Below, piece by piece: positions 48,804-61,466 of a stretch of DNA of 64,000 nt. Location of the stretch: the NCBI GenBank assembly GCA_009739215.1, contig VSJF01000004.1:1364001-1428000 (forward strand), read 5' to 3'. A program made the translations under genes and the position numbers. Under the pieces are notes generated by a model that made no database searches, was not told where the DNA came from, and saw nothing but the letters and a program-made list of their open reading frames with translations. This stretch comes from Floccularia luteovirens (Eukaryota > Basidiomycota > Agaricomycetes > Agaricales > Squamanitaceae). Each line of letters begins with the position of its first letter. Position 1 is the first letter of the stretch.

Positions 48804-50318
48804 CTAAAAGATCATTACCGATACAACTTGAGAGGACTCTGCAACTTCGAGTATAATCCCATCATATCCATGTACTATCCCAGAAGAAATTGAGCGAGGT
48901 AGAATATCAGTAAGTATATGCTCTTACAACGGGTTGTGGGACTGGGAAGTTTTAATCCTTCATCCTCATCAGTGCGATCGAGTAGCATCGATGGCGCTGT
49001 TTCAGAAGGATTCAGAAAATGACTAATGGTTTCGAACTGTAAATAATCAGATGTCAGACGGTAGTGTTCTCCCATGAAAATCATAGTTCAGACCCTGTCA
49101 TCAAAGCCCTTTCTGGGTGGAGTATCTACAAAGGAGCTTTATAAAATGAGCCAAAGAGTATATAAGGTTGCTTACCGTCCTCATCGTCTTCTGGTTTTCC
49201 TTCTATTTCCCAAACGCAGCGCTTATAGCGTTGGAATAGAGGGGATCCAGGCTTCTACAATAAGTTTTACTTGTTTTCACAGAAACGAACAACATACCAC
49301 ATTGGAATGCAGTATGATTTTTTGGACAATGTGGGTACTGCCGGAGATCAGAAAATCAATTCCATGTTGGAAATAATTATAGAAATCTGTTGGTTATTAT
49401 TCGATCGGGAATTTCAAGATGCAAGATGGTCATTCATACATCCAGACTCTGCGGCTGTCTTTCCTGTGTTGCTCATAGAGTGTATTGTCATCCGATCATC
49501 TTCCTTATAATGAACCCTTAGAGGGGGTCCAAGGTCCAAAGTTAGGTCTTGAGCAGTGGTCTCGCCAAGTCTTATATGCAAAGGTTTTGACGTCTCTGAA
49601 GGGTACATATAAAGTGTTACACCATCATGCACCTGCAGGTCAAACTGTTAGTTGAACTCTCTTACGATCAACTATGATTGAAACTCGCTTTCGCTACTGC
49701 TCGTTTGATGTCCCCAACCATGATGGGACATTCAAGGACCTCATCCAGAGCATCTAAAGGTCTCCCTTCTGCGTCTTTCTGAAAGACAATTACACGCTTG
49801 ACCTCCCGCATTCGGTCGTCTTCCTGAGCCCCTAAGAGGCCTTCCACGAATCCCATCATCTTCGAAACTGAACCATAAGCCCGGATATCGCAAGTCGTTG
49901 CCAGGGTATGTAGGACCGAAAGTTCGACTAACGCTCACCCGCCTAAGGATTTCATCTTGGGAGGATAAAACTGTATCTTTATACCGCAATATAACAGGGT
50001 CGGTGGGGATCGCGCAGTTTCCGAAGGCATATGGTATGTAGTCTCTGTGTTTTGCCTGAGAAAAGTAAATTGAGATGAGGGCGAATGTGGATAACTATTG
50101 GTGTTATAGCTGAAGCGTCGGGATCATATTTGATATCTATCTGGGGGAAAACGTGTTGAAGACGACGTAGTTTGTCAGTAATGGTCCAGATAGACACTCC
50201 TTTTACATTGATGATCAGAAGCGAGGCCAGGCGGTCATGTTATAAGTGTGGGCGCACCAAGTTCAAATATTCCAAGCCCAAAACCTGGTCGTATATCAAC
50301 GTCTAAGGTAGAGTACAT
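48804..50318 (-). CDS. UPF0183/PHAF1-family protein, with a one-base frame break
   Basis: Fungal member of the UPF0183 family (human PHAF1/C16orf70, linked to phagophore membranes). From ATG 50318: MYSTLDVDIRPGFGLGIFEL, GVSIWTITDKLRRLQHVFPQ, IDIKYDPDASAITPI, (40-base intron) AKHRDYIPYAFGNCAIPTDP, RYKDTVLSSQDEILRR, RTFGPTYPGNDLRYPGLWFS and FEDDG. Here the frame shifts by one at CCC 49852-49854; dropping one base continues FVEGLLGAQEDDRMREVKRV. Further exons: VHDGVTLYMYPSETSKPL, YNYFQHGIDFLISGSTHIVQ, LFQRYKRCVWEIEGKPEDDE, DTPPRKGFDD, and a last exon HGYDGIILEVAESSQVVSVM ending TAG at 48804-48806. One intron, near 49630-49690, appears to use a GC donor (AAA|GCGAGT). Confidence 0.84.
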
Positions 50319-50535
50319 GGGATATGGGTTTGAAGGAAAGTGCCGTATGCAAGCATTCATGGTGACTCGGAGTCTCGGACTAAGTACCCCAACGGATAAA
50401 GGACCACTGGAACCAAATCCGGCAATACAGCCTTGATGCCTTTCTTGCATACGTTCCGTATCTCTGCCTATTACCTCTAGTACTTGTATAGTGCTATAGC
50501 ACTTTATATCTGAATACACTTTAGACCCCCCATCC

Positions 50536-52739
50536 ATGGCAGATTTCCGGCAAAGAACAATTCTCAAGGTTAACCCCTTCTGATCTTTCCCAATTATGTG
50601 CTCATCCCTTCAAGGTTTTTCGGAAATTCAGCAATTCCCTAGGTCCTGATGCTCTTGAACTGCTGGAGGAGATTCTAGATAGACACGAAATTCCAGATGG
50701 TGAGATAGAAGCTGGCCTTGAAACTCTTGCGAAAGAATATAACAAACAGGATGGTGAGTACCTTTCCTCATTCATGATTAACTGCTCAACGCGTTCACAT
50801 TCAAGATGCGGTAATGAAAGTATCAGTTCCTGTGCTCCGAAGAGTCTACGAGAATTTACAAGAAGAAGGGCAACGTTCTACAGTTGACAAAGAAGTCATT
50901 GACCCAGATAGCCACCTATACTTTATAGACGCGTTTGAAATGCCATGCTGGCATTGGTCTCAAGAAAGGGGAACTTTTGAGAAGTTCGAGATTCATAACT
51001 ATGATATCTCATGATTAATATATGGACTTAGGGCGACAGGACCTCTGACATTCTCAGGTTCGGCAGAGTCAAGGGTTTTTGCGATACGCGACAGGTTGCA
51101 AATCATAAAACAGTGTGTTCTGAGGAATGAACACTTTGCTCCTTCTACGTTACCATCTCATGATCGTGCAAGGCTTGTGACGGTGTGTAAGGATAAATTC
51201 CAGATGTTTCCGTGCACCTGACAAAATGATATGCAGTTGAAATCTACGAAACAGCTACTGGGGCGTCCAGGAGAACGATTCTTGTTACTAGGAATGCTCT
51301 CTCATAACAAGGAGGGAAGACTTTGTATCGAGGACTCTGATGGAAGTGTAGAACTTGATTTCTCAAAACTTGTCAGTAACCCAATTCCTGCAAATAATTC
51401 TGAGGCATAAATTCAGGATGTAACAGGATGAACCAGGGGAGGGTTTATTTACTGAAGGCTGTTTTGCCTTGGTTGAAGGAGAGTATACAGAGGACGCGAC
51501 TTTGGAAATTATCGCAATTGGACAACCTCCTTGTGAACCCCGTGAAATGGCAAAGTCAGTGTTTGTCTATATAACCGTCTATTTCGTGAATTTGAATAGT
51601 GGCTAGATCAATATATGGTCACATCGACTTTCTTGGCAAAGGTGCCACATCTTTGTTGGAAGATGTGAGTTATGAAAACTAAGTTATCCGATGTTCTGAC
51701 TAATTGTAACCGAAGTCACAATTTTCTGTCCGCGTACGAGATGAACTGTCAGACCTACACTTTTTCTTCTTGTCAGATGTCTGGCTGGATCATCCGAACA
51801 CGTTTCCTGCGCTTAGAAAAATGTTTGATAACTGCATTGAGAACGACTTTATTCCGAAAGTCATTGTGCTCTGTGGAAATTTTACTAGTCGGTCACTGTC
51901 ACATGGTAATGGGAGAGATATACAGAGATATCAAGGTTAGATCCCAGCTTTTATTTCTCAAGTACACTCAGAGCGATCCTTTTTCCAGAAAATTTTGATA
52001 ATCTGGCAGACCTAATTGCATCTTATCCGCTTATAACACGATTTACGCATTTCGTATTCGTTCCTGGTCCTTTGGATATTTCGGTCAATTCTACATTACC
52101 CCAAAAGCCTTTGCTCTCAAGTCTAACAAACCAGTTAAGAACTCGAGTTCCGAAAGTGCACTTTGGGACAAACCCTTGCAGAATCAAATTTTTCCATCAA
52201 GAGGTTGTGATATTTCGACAGGATCTGATGGCAAAAATGTTGAGAAACATTGTTGGAGTAAAGCCCAATGTTGGAAGTGACGACTTGAAAAAATATGTAA
52301 GTGAAAGTGATCTACTGCGAGTCATCCATACAAACTGAAATCACCAATATGTATAGCTCGTCCAGTCCATCCTTGATCAAAGTCATTTGAGTCCCCTGAC
52401 AATAAATATTCAACCCGTGTTGCCCGATTTTAATCATGCCCTCCGCTTGTACCCATTGCCAACAGCAGTGTGTTCATATTCAATTCTAGCCGATACGTTC
52501 TGACATGGCCCTTTTTTCATTAGCTTGTTCTTGCCGACAAATATGACAGATATAAGGTTACATATACAGGTTGCCATGTTTTTAACCCTGGTGGTTTTGT
52601 AGGAAACTCGATTGTCTTTTCGACATACAAGCCGGCAGAGATAAACTCGGAAGAATGGCAAGTTCTCTCAAGCTATCTGATCCTCCTAAATATAGTGATA
52701 TATATATACAGCACGATAAACATGGATACCGAGGAGTGA
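50536..52739 (+). CDS. DPB2: DNA polymerase epsilon subunit B (DPB2)
   Basis: Second subunit of replicative polymerase epsilon. [11 protein letters not shown] starts at 50536, then the N-terminal helical domain ([40 protein letters not shown]), [17 protein letters not shown], the OB fold ([50 protein letters not shown]) and the inactive phosphodiesterase fold: [79 protein letters not shown] and [20 protein letters not shown] near the end. At least ten introns. The C terminus is ambiguous: read-through of the last exon reaches TGA at 52737-52739, while splicing at GAATGGCAA|gttctc gives a slightly different short tail. Confidence 0.9.
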
Positions 52740-52928
52740 ACAAAGTCGATATATTTTTATAACTACAATTAAATACATGATGTCAATTCCATATTACATA
52801 ATAATTTGTCGGACACGGGTTATTGGAGTCCACTTTCAAGGAGGTAATGCCTTGGCCATAACTTACACCAGCAGGACTAGGTGTCACCGCTCTGCACATC
52901 TCCCAGTGCTTCTTAGTCCAGATCCAAA

Positions 52929-55176
52929 ATGCCTTCCATAAGAGTTCGAAGCTCAGCCTATTCCATCCTCAGTGATCATGCACCAGAGAACAATGAGGCA
53001 CCTCTCATTGTGGCTAATGAAGATGCAACGCGACCACGACCACGACTAACCCGTCCATCCCTCCCAACATTACAAATTCTTACATCCCCAGAACAAAGGC
53101 AAACTATACCCCAACGACCCCGCTCGTCCACGGTGTCTGGCAGGATCCATGCACACTGTACACAAGGGACTGTACGCAGTTCTCGTACATTGCGTGGGGT
53201 GGATGAGAGGAGCCAATCTCCGGATAATGAATCTTTTTATACCCCGACTGCGTCCAGCATGATTCTGCGGAGACCCACTTCAACCGTCACGATAGGCGCA
53301 CAATCAAATATCATTCTCTCTCCGAGCTCAGGGCCTGGTCTTATTGAAAACAACCTGAATCGTCCTCAGGTACAAACCGGGACTCAAAATGCACTCCTGA
53401 GCTATAGTAACCTTCATCATGATGATATCGTGGAACACCTTGATGTCATAGGTAAAGCATCATTAAGATCTGAAATTGACCACTAATAAACTTTGTTCAC
53501 AGATTCTCAAATTGGAGCAGTATCAAATTTAACGAACGCAGCAAATTCAATTGTCATGTAACAATCATCGTTGACTTATTATGTTTAAGACCTGACGAAC
53601 CAAATAGACCTCCTTTGTCCTGGTACTCCCGAAAACCAGTAATAGTCTTGTCCCCACGCTCACCTAACCAGGATATCAACGAAGAACAATTTCCTAACAA
53701 TCTCGAAGATGCCCTTGATCGACACGTGGATGATGTTTTGAAAAGACCGTCAAAATTCCGTCGTACCATGCTTGGGGTTTGGTCGTTTCTGAAGACACGT
53801 ATGTAATTTACATCCTCCCTCTAGAAATTTAACTCAATCTTATTTCGGTAGCTATGGGTGTACGTAAAATTTGCTTTTTACAAGGCTTGCTTATGTATGA
53901 ATCATCTGATCCTAGATAATAACTGGGATTTACGGATTTCTGGTTGGTGAGTAAGAATCTATGTAGAGCTAAAACTGCTATTTCTGATGCGGATTCAAAG
54001 TGTTCTGGGGTGCTGCTATCGTCGTATTCCTCGCCAAGATAATCAATTTCCATAACGAAAATACTCAAGGCTTCTGGGTTGAGGTTTCTTCACAGGTCGA
54101 GACGGGTAGGCGATTATAGTATACAGACTTAGATACTATAAATTTGACTCGTGGACTACAGGTCTTTTCACAATCACTAGCATCGGCCTCATTCCATCCC
54201 GGATATTAGATACGTATCGTGAGTGTTACAAAATTATAACTGTGAATAGCATTGTATAACCGCTGCCCAGGTATATACTGGATATTGTATTATAAGCGCA
54301 AAACGATGAAGCTCAGGAAGAAAGCAGGACTCCCGCAATTATTCGATGTTGATGACCTTCCAGATCCAGAGTTTGACCCAAATTATGTCCATCTCCTCAC
54401 AGAGGAAGAACAGGCTAAACTTCATCGACGTTTGTCTTGAATTCAATTGGTCAGAATGACTGTATCTAACTTAATGCAGAACAAGTCAAATTCCAGAAAC
54501 ATCAAACGTGGTATCGCGCACATGGCACGGAAACACATCGGGTAAGTCTACTTTCTTGCTCAATTGATTATTTGTATCTCATTCCAATCAGGCATTTCCT
54601 ATAGAGTAAGACAATTTCTATCCTCACCACAACAATTCTTAAGTCCACAATAGTACAGCTCTTTGGATCTGTTTATTGAATGACGGAAACTCCATCTTCC
54701 AAGTAAGCATTCTCCACTTAGGTTTTACCCGGTTCTTATTGATGCCAGATATTCCTTTGTGGCACTATGTGGGGCCTAAACCGGTGGGTAAACTGTTTTA
54801 AGGCAATAGTCAGGATGCCAACTATGATATCACAAGGTTCCAACGACCCGCTTGGACTACAGGTAGTTTGATTCCAGCTAGTTTTCTCTGTGGAATTGGC
54901 GCGGCTGTTTTGATTTGGCGAGGTGGAGAGAAGACAAAGAGGGTTGAGCAAGTAAAAGAACGGCTTCGTGCAGCCTTAGAGGCAGAGAAACCAAGTAGCG
55001 AAATGCCAATAGCCCAATCTCTCAGCACTGGTGATATCGGATTACCCCAGTCCATAGGGCGGAGGTTGTACAGTGACAGCAGGGAGAAGACACTGCCACC
55101 TATGAATGATACATCATCTATCGTTGACGAACATATGGTCGTGCCGTCCACAACTGAGAGAAGGAGGGTTTCATGA
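52929..55176 (+). CDS. DUF2985 fungal integral membrane protein
   Basis: About 560 residues. A long, Ser/Pro/Thr-rich cytosolic N terminus (MPSIRVRSSAYSILSDHAPE, RPRLTRPSLPTLQILTSPEQ) leads to HVDDVLKRPSKFRRTMLGVW, hydrophobic spans on short exons (IITGIYGFLV, VFWGAAIVVFLAKIINF), ETGLFTITSIGLIPSRILDT, YYKRKTMKLRKKAGLPQLFD, an acidic DDLPDPEFDPNYVHLLTEEE, then the family core QQVKFQKHQTWYRAHGTETH, RAFPIDTALWICLLNDGNSI, FQIFLCGTMWG and ASFLCGIGAAVLIWRGG. The C terminus is hydrophilic and ends TTERRRVS. ATG 52929, stop ends 55176; many introns after the first exon. Function unknown in general for this family; a PLAC8-like relation is sometimes noted. Confidence 0.8.
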
Positions 55177-55253
55177 CATTTAATTTACATCTATGATATA
55201 GATTATTACGTAGAACTCATTTACGCAGTTTTGGTCCCGTTCTTAGTGACGAT

Positions 55254-56173
55254 TTACAAAGAAATTCGTTCAAGGTAAGCTGCCCAGCCTTCTGTCATAT
55301 ATCGTTCAGCTCGTGCCGCTATTGCATCCTTCTGGGAGACGCCGCCATATATCCCCCGTCCCACGATTATAACATCGCAACCCGATTCCAGGATTACCTG
55401 TCGGGGTGTTCGATATTGTTGTCCCATGCCATCTCCCTTCACATCCAATCCAACTCCAGGAGTTATAATCAAGAAATTCCGTTCGGATGGAGATCTGATA
55501 TCATCCATCCGACGCTGTGCAATAAAACCAATCACGAAGTTATCATGTTTGCAAGCCATGCGAACAGTCTCCTCTGTGTAGGAACCAGTTGCTAAAGAGC
55601 CTTCGGTACTCATTTCAGCCAGTAATAATAACCCTCGACCTAATGGAAGACCAACTGAGGAGAGACCTTGAATGATCGATGGTCCTGGTACACTATGGGC
55701 GTTTACGATATGTGCCCAGCTGGCGATCTTGTGTACACCACCAGAATACTGCAGGGCAACCGTATTTCCTGAGGGAGAGGTGTTAGTTAATTATGAAGAT
55801 TCGTATATTTCATGACTGACCGATGTCGGCGAACTTCCTATCTTCAAATATCATAAAATCATGTTTAATGCTTAGTCCCTGTAGCTTTTCAATCGTCGAA
55901 GAGTCAAAGTCCTCAAGGATATCGATATGCGTCTTAGGTTAGAGCTTATGAGAAAGAAGGAGACTTGGGAAAAAGGAGGAAGTTTGCCTTGATAAGACAG
56001 ACGAATGGACCAACAGCATCGATAATGTTCAAGAATTCGCCGACTTTGGTGACATCTACGCTCACTGAGAGATTTGATTTCTTTCGTTCTATTGTTTCAA
56101 ATAATGACTTTGCTGATGGGTTCGAGTGATTAAGGGCTCTCTGGCCATATGATTGAGACCTAATGGTGGACAT
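55254..56173 (-). CDS. URA3: Orotidine 5'-phosphate decarboxylase
   Basis: Last step of UMP synthesis. From ATG 56173: [91 protein letters not shown] (the catalytic Lys-Asp motif), [112 protein letters not shown] and [20 protein letters not shown]. About 280 residues, two GT-AG introns (about 55758-55822 and 55935-55987). All active-site residues of the barrel are present. Divergent from PUS7 with only 115 bases between starts. Confidence 0.97.
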
Positions 56174-56288
56174 TCTGGGGATACGATTGAGATACGAACA
56201 AATTATTATGGTCGTGATAAGATAAGGTCGATCAAAAAACAATGATCATATTTAGCACTAACTTATCTCAGGATCATTTCCTAGTTTC

Positions 56289-59232
56289 ATGTCTTCTTCC
56301 ATCATCCGTAAGCATGAAGGTGACGAGCTTCATGCCGAACCCTCGAAACGACCCAAACTAGAAGGAACTGCAGATGATACTGAAAAGGAACACATCCTCC
56401 CTCCGAGCCATGCGCTTTTGGGCATTCCATTACCTGTCGCGAGCGAAGGGTCTGCCATGAACTTCTTGGAGGCAAATGTCGGAATATCAGAGTATGTCGG
56501 CTGTGGTAATTGTAAAGTTCAGGGAGTAATAAAACAACGGTGAGTCTACAATCCACTCAAACATGCTATAATTCGGTTAACTTTCTTAGGTTCACAGACT
56601 TTTTGGTGTATGAAGTGGACCTGGACAGCAAAGTGCTACATTTAAACAACATAGCAAAACCGGATTCTTCTAAGAAAAAAGCTACATCAGAGCAGGCTAC
56701 GTCGCTACCCGACGAAGATATTATCATGGAAGAACCGGAAAAGTTACAACCAGAAGTCATGGAAGATGAAACTCAATCCAAGAAAAATGAGGCAGATACA
56801 AAAGCAGTGGCTAATTCTGTCGAAGGTGCACACACTTCGAATGAGGCCGGAGGTTCAGAAGAAAATACGAAGAATATAGCAAAATCCAACGATCTAGCTT
56901 GGACAGAACATACAACTGCCACTCTTGCATCATTCCTTACTGATGATGCAATCTCACAAGTCAAAAAAATGTTTCTAGAGGGGCCAGAACCTCCGCGGGT
57001 CAGTGACAATGGTTGGGGGAGTAGAGCTGCACATACTCCAGGCAACGAAGGGCTTGAGCAACAAGCTAAGGATGAGACAGAGGCAGAAAAGCAAGTTGAA
57101 GTTAGCACTGGTGGTGGCAAGCGTGGGCGGGGCGGCAGGAGGGGTAGGGGGGGTGGCAAACAAGATAATAGAAAAGTGATATCAGAGGTTCGTGTTTTAA
57201 TTTATGGCAAAATAACTCATGGGCTCTGATCTATTCTGTTGCAGCCTATATCGTCAAAAGAAGTTCGCACTTCACTACACAAAGCAATACGAAATTTATT
57301 CAACGGGAGGCTGGACAGCGAGACAGACCTTACTCCTTGTGATGAAGGTTCACGGGTTGTAATCAGATGGGCAAAACAAGGGGGTGGTCGTGGCGGAAGA
57401 GCAGGTGGCCGGACATCAGGTTAGTCTCACATGCAAATTCTTTTCATAAATGACCTGATACTTCAAAGGCAATACTTCTCGTCAGGATGAGCACCCTCCA
57501 CGCGGCACATACCCCCCTTATATACACTTCACGCTACAAAAAACTAATCGAGACACGCAGGACGCCCTTGGTCACCTATCTCGTCTTCTCCATGTCAACA
57601 TCAGGGATTTGTCGGTTGCCGGAACCAAGGATAAGCGTGGTGTTACCGTCCAGAGAGTATCTTTGAAACGCAACAACAAAACTGTGGAAGAAGTCTGGAA
57701 ATTGGCCAATAACTTGAGCGCTCGGAGAACTTTACGAGATGTCCTTGAACAACGTGGAGAGCGAGGTATCAGGATAGCTGATTTGAATTATCGAAAAGCG
57801 AGCTTAGAATTGGGTATGCTCAAAGGAAACGCGTTTGTGATCACACTAAGGTGTTTGATTTCCTTGAAACTAATTTAGAGGACTAAAAATTGAGTTCTTA
57901 TCTTTCAGAAATGTGGAGGTGGACTCATTAGAAAGTATGGACGAGCTTTTGAACTCGATGAAGCACAAAGGATTCATCAATTATTATGGTAAACTTTCCT
58001 GTCTTCGTTCTCATACATATTTCTTAATTGATTGCCGAAAGGTATGCAACGTTTCGGTACTGCTTCGGTACCTACCCACGCCATTGGTCTGGCCCTTCTC
58101 CAGAGTAATTGGCAAAAGGCGGTATCACTAATCCTACAAAAGCGACATGGGGAGCACCCAGATGTAGTTGCAGCTCGAGAAGCATGGCTTGAGGATGGCG
58201 ATCTGGATCGAGCCCTCGAACTTCTCCCCAGAAGAGTTGTTGCAGAACGATGTATCCTTGAGAGCTTCAAAAAACAAGGCGGCGAGACTCGCAATGCCAT
58301 GGGAGCCTTATCAACAGTTAGTGTCATACCATCTAGGTCGACGCAATGTCCTAATGTGTCACAGATTCCAAGAAACTTGCGTCTGATGTATGTCCACGCG
58401 TACCAGTCATACGTATGGAATGCGATTGTCTCAGAGCGGATTCGAAAATATAGCGCAGAGAAACCTGTTATTGGAGATCTGGTTTTTGAAGCAAAGGCGG
58501 AAATGACAGAGCAAGCTGATGTCGATGACCTCGAAAATGGAGATCCCCCTTTACTTAACAAAGATGATGATTTGGAAGAAACAAAAGGTAACGTACACTC
58601 TTGTCTAGTTCATCATTTGTTTCATCTCATCTCAACAGGAGATGCTGTTCAACCAGGTAAAAAGTCAAAAAAGCCGTATGTTGCCCCAAAGGTCAAGACG
58701 TTGACTGAAGAAGATCTCAATAAATATACCATCTTTGATGTCATCATGCCATTACCAGGGACCGACGTCGCATACCCTGGAGGAGAGCTTGGCGAACGAT
58801 ACCGAGAGTTCCTTAGAATGGATGGTCTTGATCCGGACAATTTTGTTAGGAAGCAAAGGTCGAGGATTATTTTGTTACTGAATTGCCGAACTAAACGGAA
58901 GTAACAGGGATTATACTTTGAATGGGTCATATCGAGCGATACTACACCTGCCAAAAGAGATGACATGGACAGCATTGCGATATACTGATCCAGATGTACC
59001 CCTTGCACAATCTGATGAGGATAAATTGCTAGGATTTGATCCTCCTTCGATTGTAGAAGATGGAAAGTTCATGGCACTCCAAATCAACCTGACTCTCGGT
59101 ACAGCAGCATATGCAACCATGGCATTACGAGAGATTACGAAGACAGAGACGAGTTCTCATTTCCAAACAAATCTCACAATACATTCCAAAGACCAAAAAT
59201 ACCGAGGCACCGAAGTGGGTTTGGGAGAATAG
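56289..59232 (+). CDS. PUS7: tRNA/mRNA pseudouridine synthase PUS7 (TruD family)
   Basis: Pseudouridine synthase of the TruD family, modifying U13 and U35 of tRNAs and some mRNAs. ATG 56289: an acidic/basic leader, then NFLEANVGISEYVGCGNCKV, QGVIKQRFTDFLVYEVDL. A long low-complexity insert (ATSLPDEDIIMEEPEKLQPE) and a Gly-Arg-rich region (KRGRGGRRGRGGG) interrupt the domain, as in fungal Pus7. The catalytic exon reads DLSVAGTKDKRGVTVQRVSL with the essential Asp. Then LKGNAFVITLRNVEVDS, GFINYYGMQRFGTASVPTHA, IGLALLQSNWQKAV, LRLMYVHAYQSYVWNAIVSE, VIMPLPGTDVAYPGGELGER and EFLRMDGLDPDNFV. The C terminus is SKDQKYRGTEVGLGE. About ten exons, all GT-AG. Confidence 0.94.
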
Positions 59233-59642
59233 GGTCTGGAAACAGTTTATAGCATACATGTAGTTGTAGACTAAGAGAAACAGCTGATGCAGAAATTGGT
59301 CGGGATGATGATGTGTATGCAATTACCGCGATTCTTACCATGAAGAACGGTCGCGGCAGTCCCAGAGTGTGGAACCGTGTATTTGATATAACGAACACCA
59401 CGTAAATGAGTTGGCAAGCTGACAGGCTATCAGTCTCAAACATATTACCGGTTCACAGCTGTACATTCCATCCTGTCAGTATGCCAATCCCGTTGAAACG
59501 GCTATCCTCAACCGACCCATCCTCTCGGCATTCGTTCTCACAAATCTGTACTATTTCTGTGACCGTTGAACTTGTCTACTATTACCCAGTTCCTTCTCGT
59601 CTTTTCCTATCATCCCCACAAGAATCATTCATCTCTACTCAT
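59233..59642. other. Intergenic region with a possible orphan exon
   Basis: 410 bases between PUS7 and the MFS gene. Between about 59271 and 59405 the plus strand encodes a protein-like segment (AEIGRDDDVYAITAILTMKN, then GRGSPRVWNRVFDITNTT and a stop). Nothing obvious joins it to either neighbour; it may be a fragment or a small unrecognised gene. Confidence 0.3.
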
Positions 59643-61466
59643 GGCTAAGGTGGAGACTGTCGTTTTTCTCTCACTCGTTCTCGACCTGTTTGCTTTCACC
59701 ATCCCACTCCCCTTGTTCCCCAGGATCATAGAATGGTACACAGCCGTGAGTACACGTAATACCACTCCAAGACTCTGAGTCCTCAATTCCTTGTCCTCCA
59801 AAGCGGGAGATCTCCAATCCGGAATGGCTTCCTCTCCAAAACCCTGCAATTCGTGACTTCCGTGCGTGCGGTGTTGTTCAAGCCAGGGGTGCAGTCTCAG
59901 AGATGGGATGTTGTCCTTCTTGGTGAGTTTCGAGCTCTAGTATCACTAAACTCACACTCATTTGGTTGTAGGGGGCCTCATGGGCTCGGTATTTTCGTTA
60001 GTGACTTGTATTATGTGGAAGTCTCTTCCTCATCAAACTCAATATACTCGCCAGAACACTTCAGTTTTTTGTATCACCCAAGATCGGGTCTCTATCTGAC
60101 AAATATGGCAGAAAAAGAATACTTCTAATCACGATGCTGGGAAACATCTTGTCTGCTGTCATGTACGTGGAGGAAGCCATGGGATCTGTTTCAATTATTG
60201 AAGATCACTTATCACAGATGGATACAATCAACCTCATTTGCCAGTTACATGCTTTCTCGCGTAGTTGGTGGGCTGAGTGAAGGAAACGTGCAACTTGCAA
60301 TGTAAGGCGCCTAATTTTGTACAATTCTATGGCTTATCTGAGTATATGATCATGATCTTATTCAGTGCCATCCTTTCAGACGTCACAACCCCTGCGAACA
60401 GGTCCAAAGCCCTTGCTCATGTTGGCATCGCTTTTGCCATATGTTTCTGTATTGGGCCACCAATCGGGGCATACTTTGCTTCTCGCACACCACCCCAAAT
60501 CCTTAGTTCTTGGGGTCTTGAACTAAATATCTATTCCGTACCAGCCCTGATAACTCTAATCCTTCTGGTGGTGGAAACAATCTTCTTAGCAGTTGCTCTC
60601 CCTGAAACGAGAGGTAAAAGAGCTGTGGCTCGTGACGACAAACACTCATCTGTCCCACATATGAACGGAAATGGCAAGCACACGAATGGTGATATCTCAC
60701 GTCCTAAGCTGAGTGCCGAACACCGGATCAAAATGTTGAAGTCCTTGCGCACAATTCATTTCCTATTTTTGGGACTATTCTCTGGTGTGGAATTCACTCT
60801 AACTTTCCTAACTTTCGATCGTGAGTGACAGTAAATGAGTTGCTTCTATTCGGGATATTTTAACATTGGGACCCTTACAGTGTTAGATTGGAACAATAAA
60901 CAAAACGGAAAACTAATCGGTACTATCGGAATTATCAGCGCACTTTTACAAGGTGGTTATGTGCGTCGTTCGACATCAAAAGTTGGAGAAGGTGTGATGG
61001 CACGCCGAGGAGTATCAGCCTGTGCTCTAGCGCTTGGCTTTCTTGCTGCATTCCCATCACAGGTCAAGTCCAGACCGGCACTTGCCATGAAACTGTTACA
61101 AGGAGCTGCTGTCTGTATGGCCTTCACCAGTGCAACTGTTGTAAACGCATTGACGGCGTTTGCTTCATTACAATGCGACGAGGCCGGAGTCGACAAGGAT
61201 ACCGGAAAGGCTGCGGATGAACACCCACAATTGGCAAAAGGTCGTGCTCTGGGCCAGTTCAGATCGTCAGGTCAGCTTGGGCGCGCTATTGGGCCACTCC
61301 TAGGTGCTGTGCAATGATTAAGAACCATTCCATAGTCTAACTGAATTTTATAGCTTGTGCCTCATATTGGACTTTTGGCCCTGCATATACATATGGTGTG
61401 ACAGCTGCTGCAATGATACTTCTGTCGGCAAACATGAGGTCTATAGTGGTAACAAAGTCCCGATAG
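59643..61466 (+). CDS. MFS transporter (TetA/MFSD10-like), with a probable one-base frame break
   Basis: Major facilitator with the two six-helix halves, about 490 residues. ATG 59643: MAKVETVVFLSLVLDLFAFT, PLPLFPRIIEWYTA; after a short intron the second exon ends GFLSKTLQFVTSVRAVLFKP and VQSQRWDVVLLG. Then GLMGSVFSLFFVSPKIGSLS with DKYGRKRILL (the MFS loop 2-3 signature), NILSAVIWIQSTSFASYMLS, RVVGGLSEGNVQLAIAILSD, ANRSKALAHVGIAFAICFCI, IYSVPALITLILLVVETIFL, LFLGLFSGVEFTLTFLTFD, KLIGTIGIISALLQGGYVRR, ALGQFRSSGQLGRAIGPLLA and a last helix TAAAMILLSAN. A one-base shift (extra A near 59823) separates exon 2's two halves. Stop TAG at 61464-61466. Substrate unknown. Confidence 0.84.
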
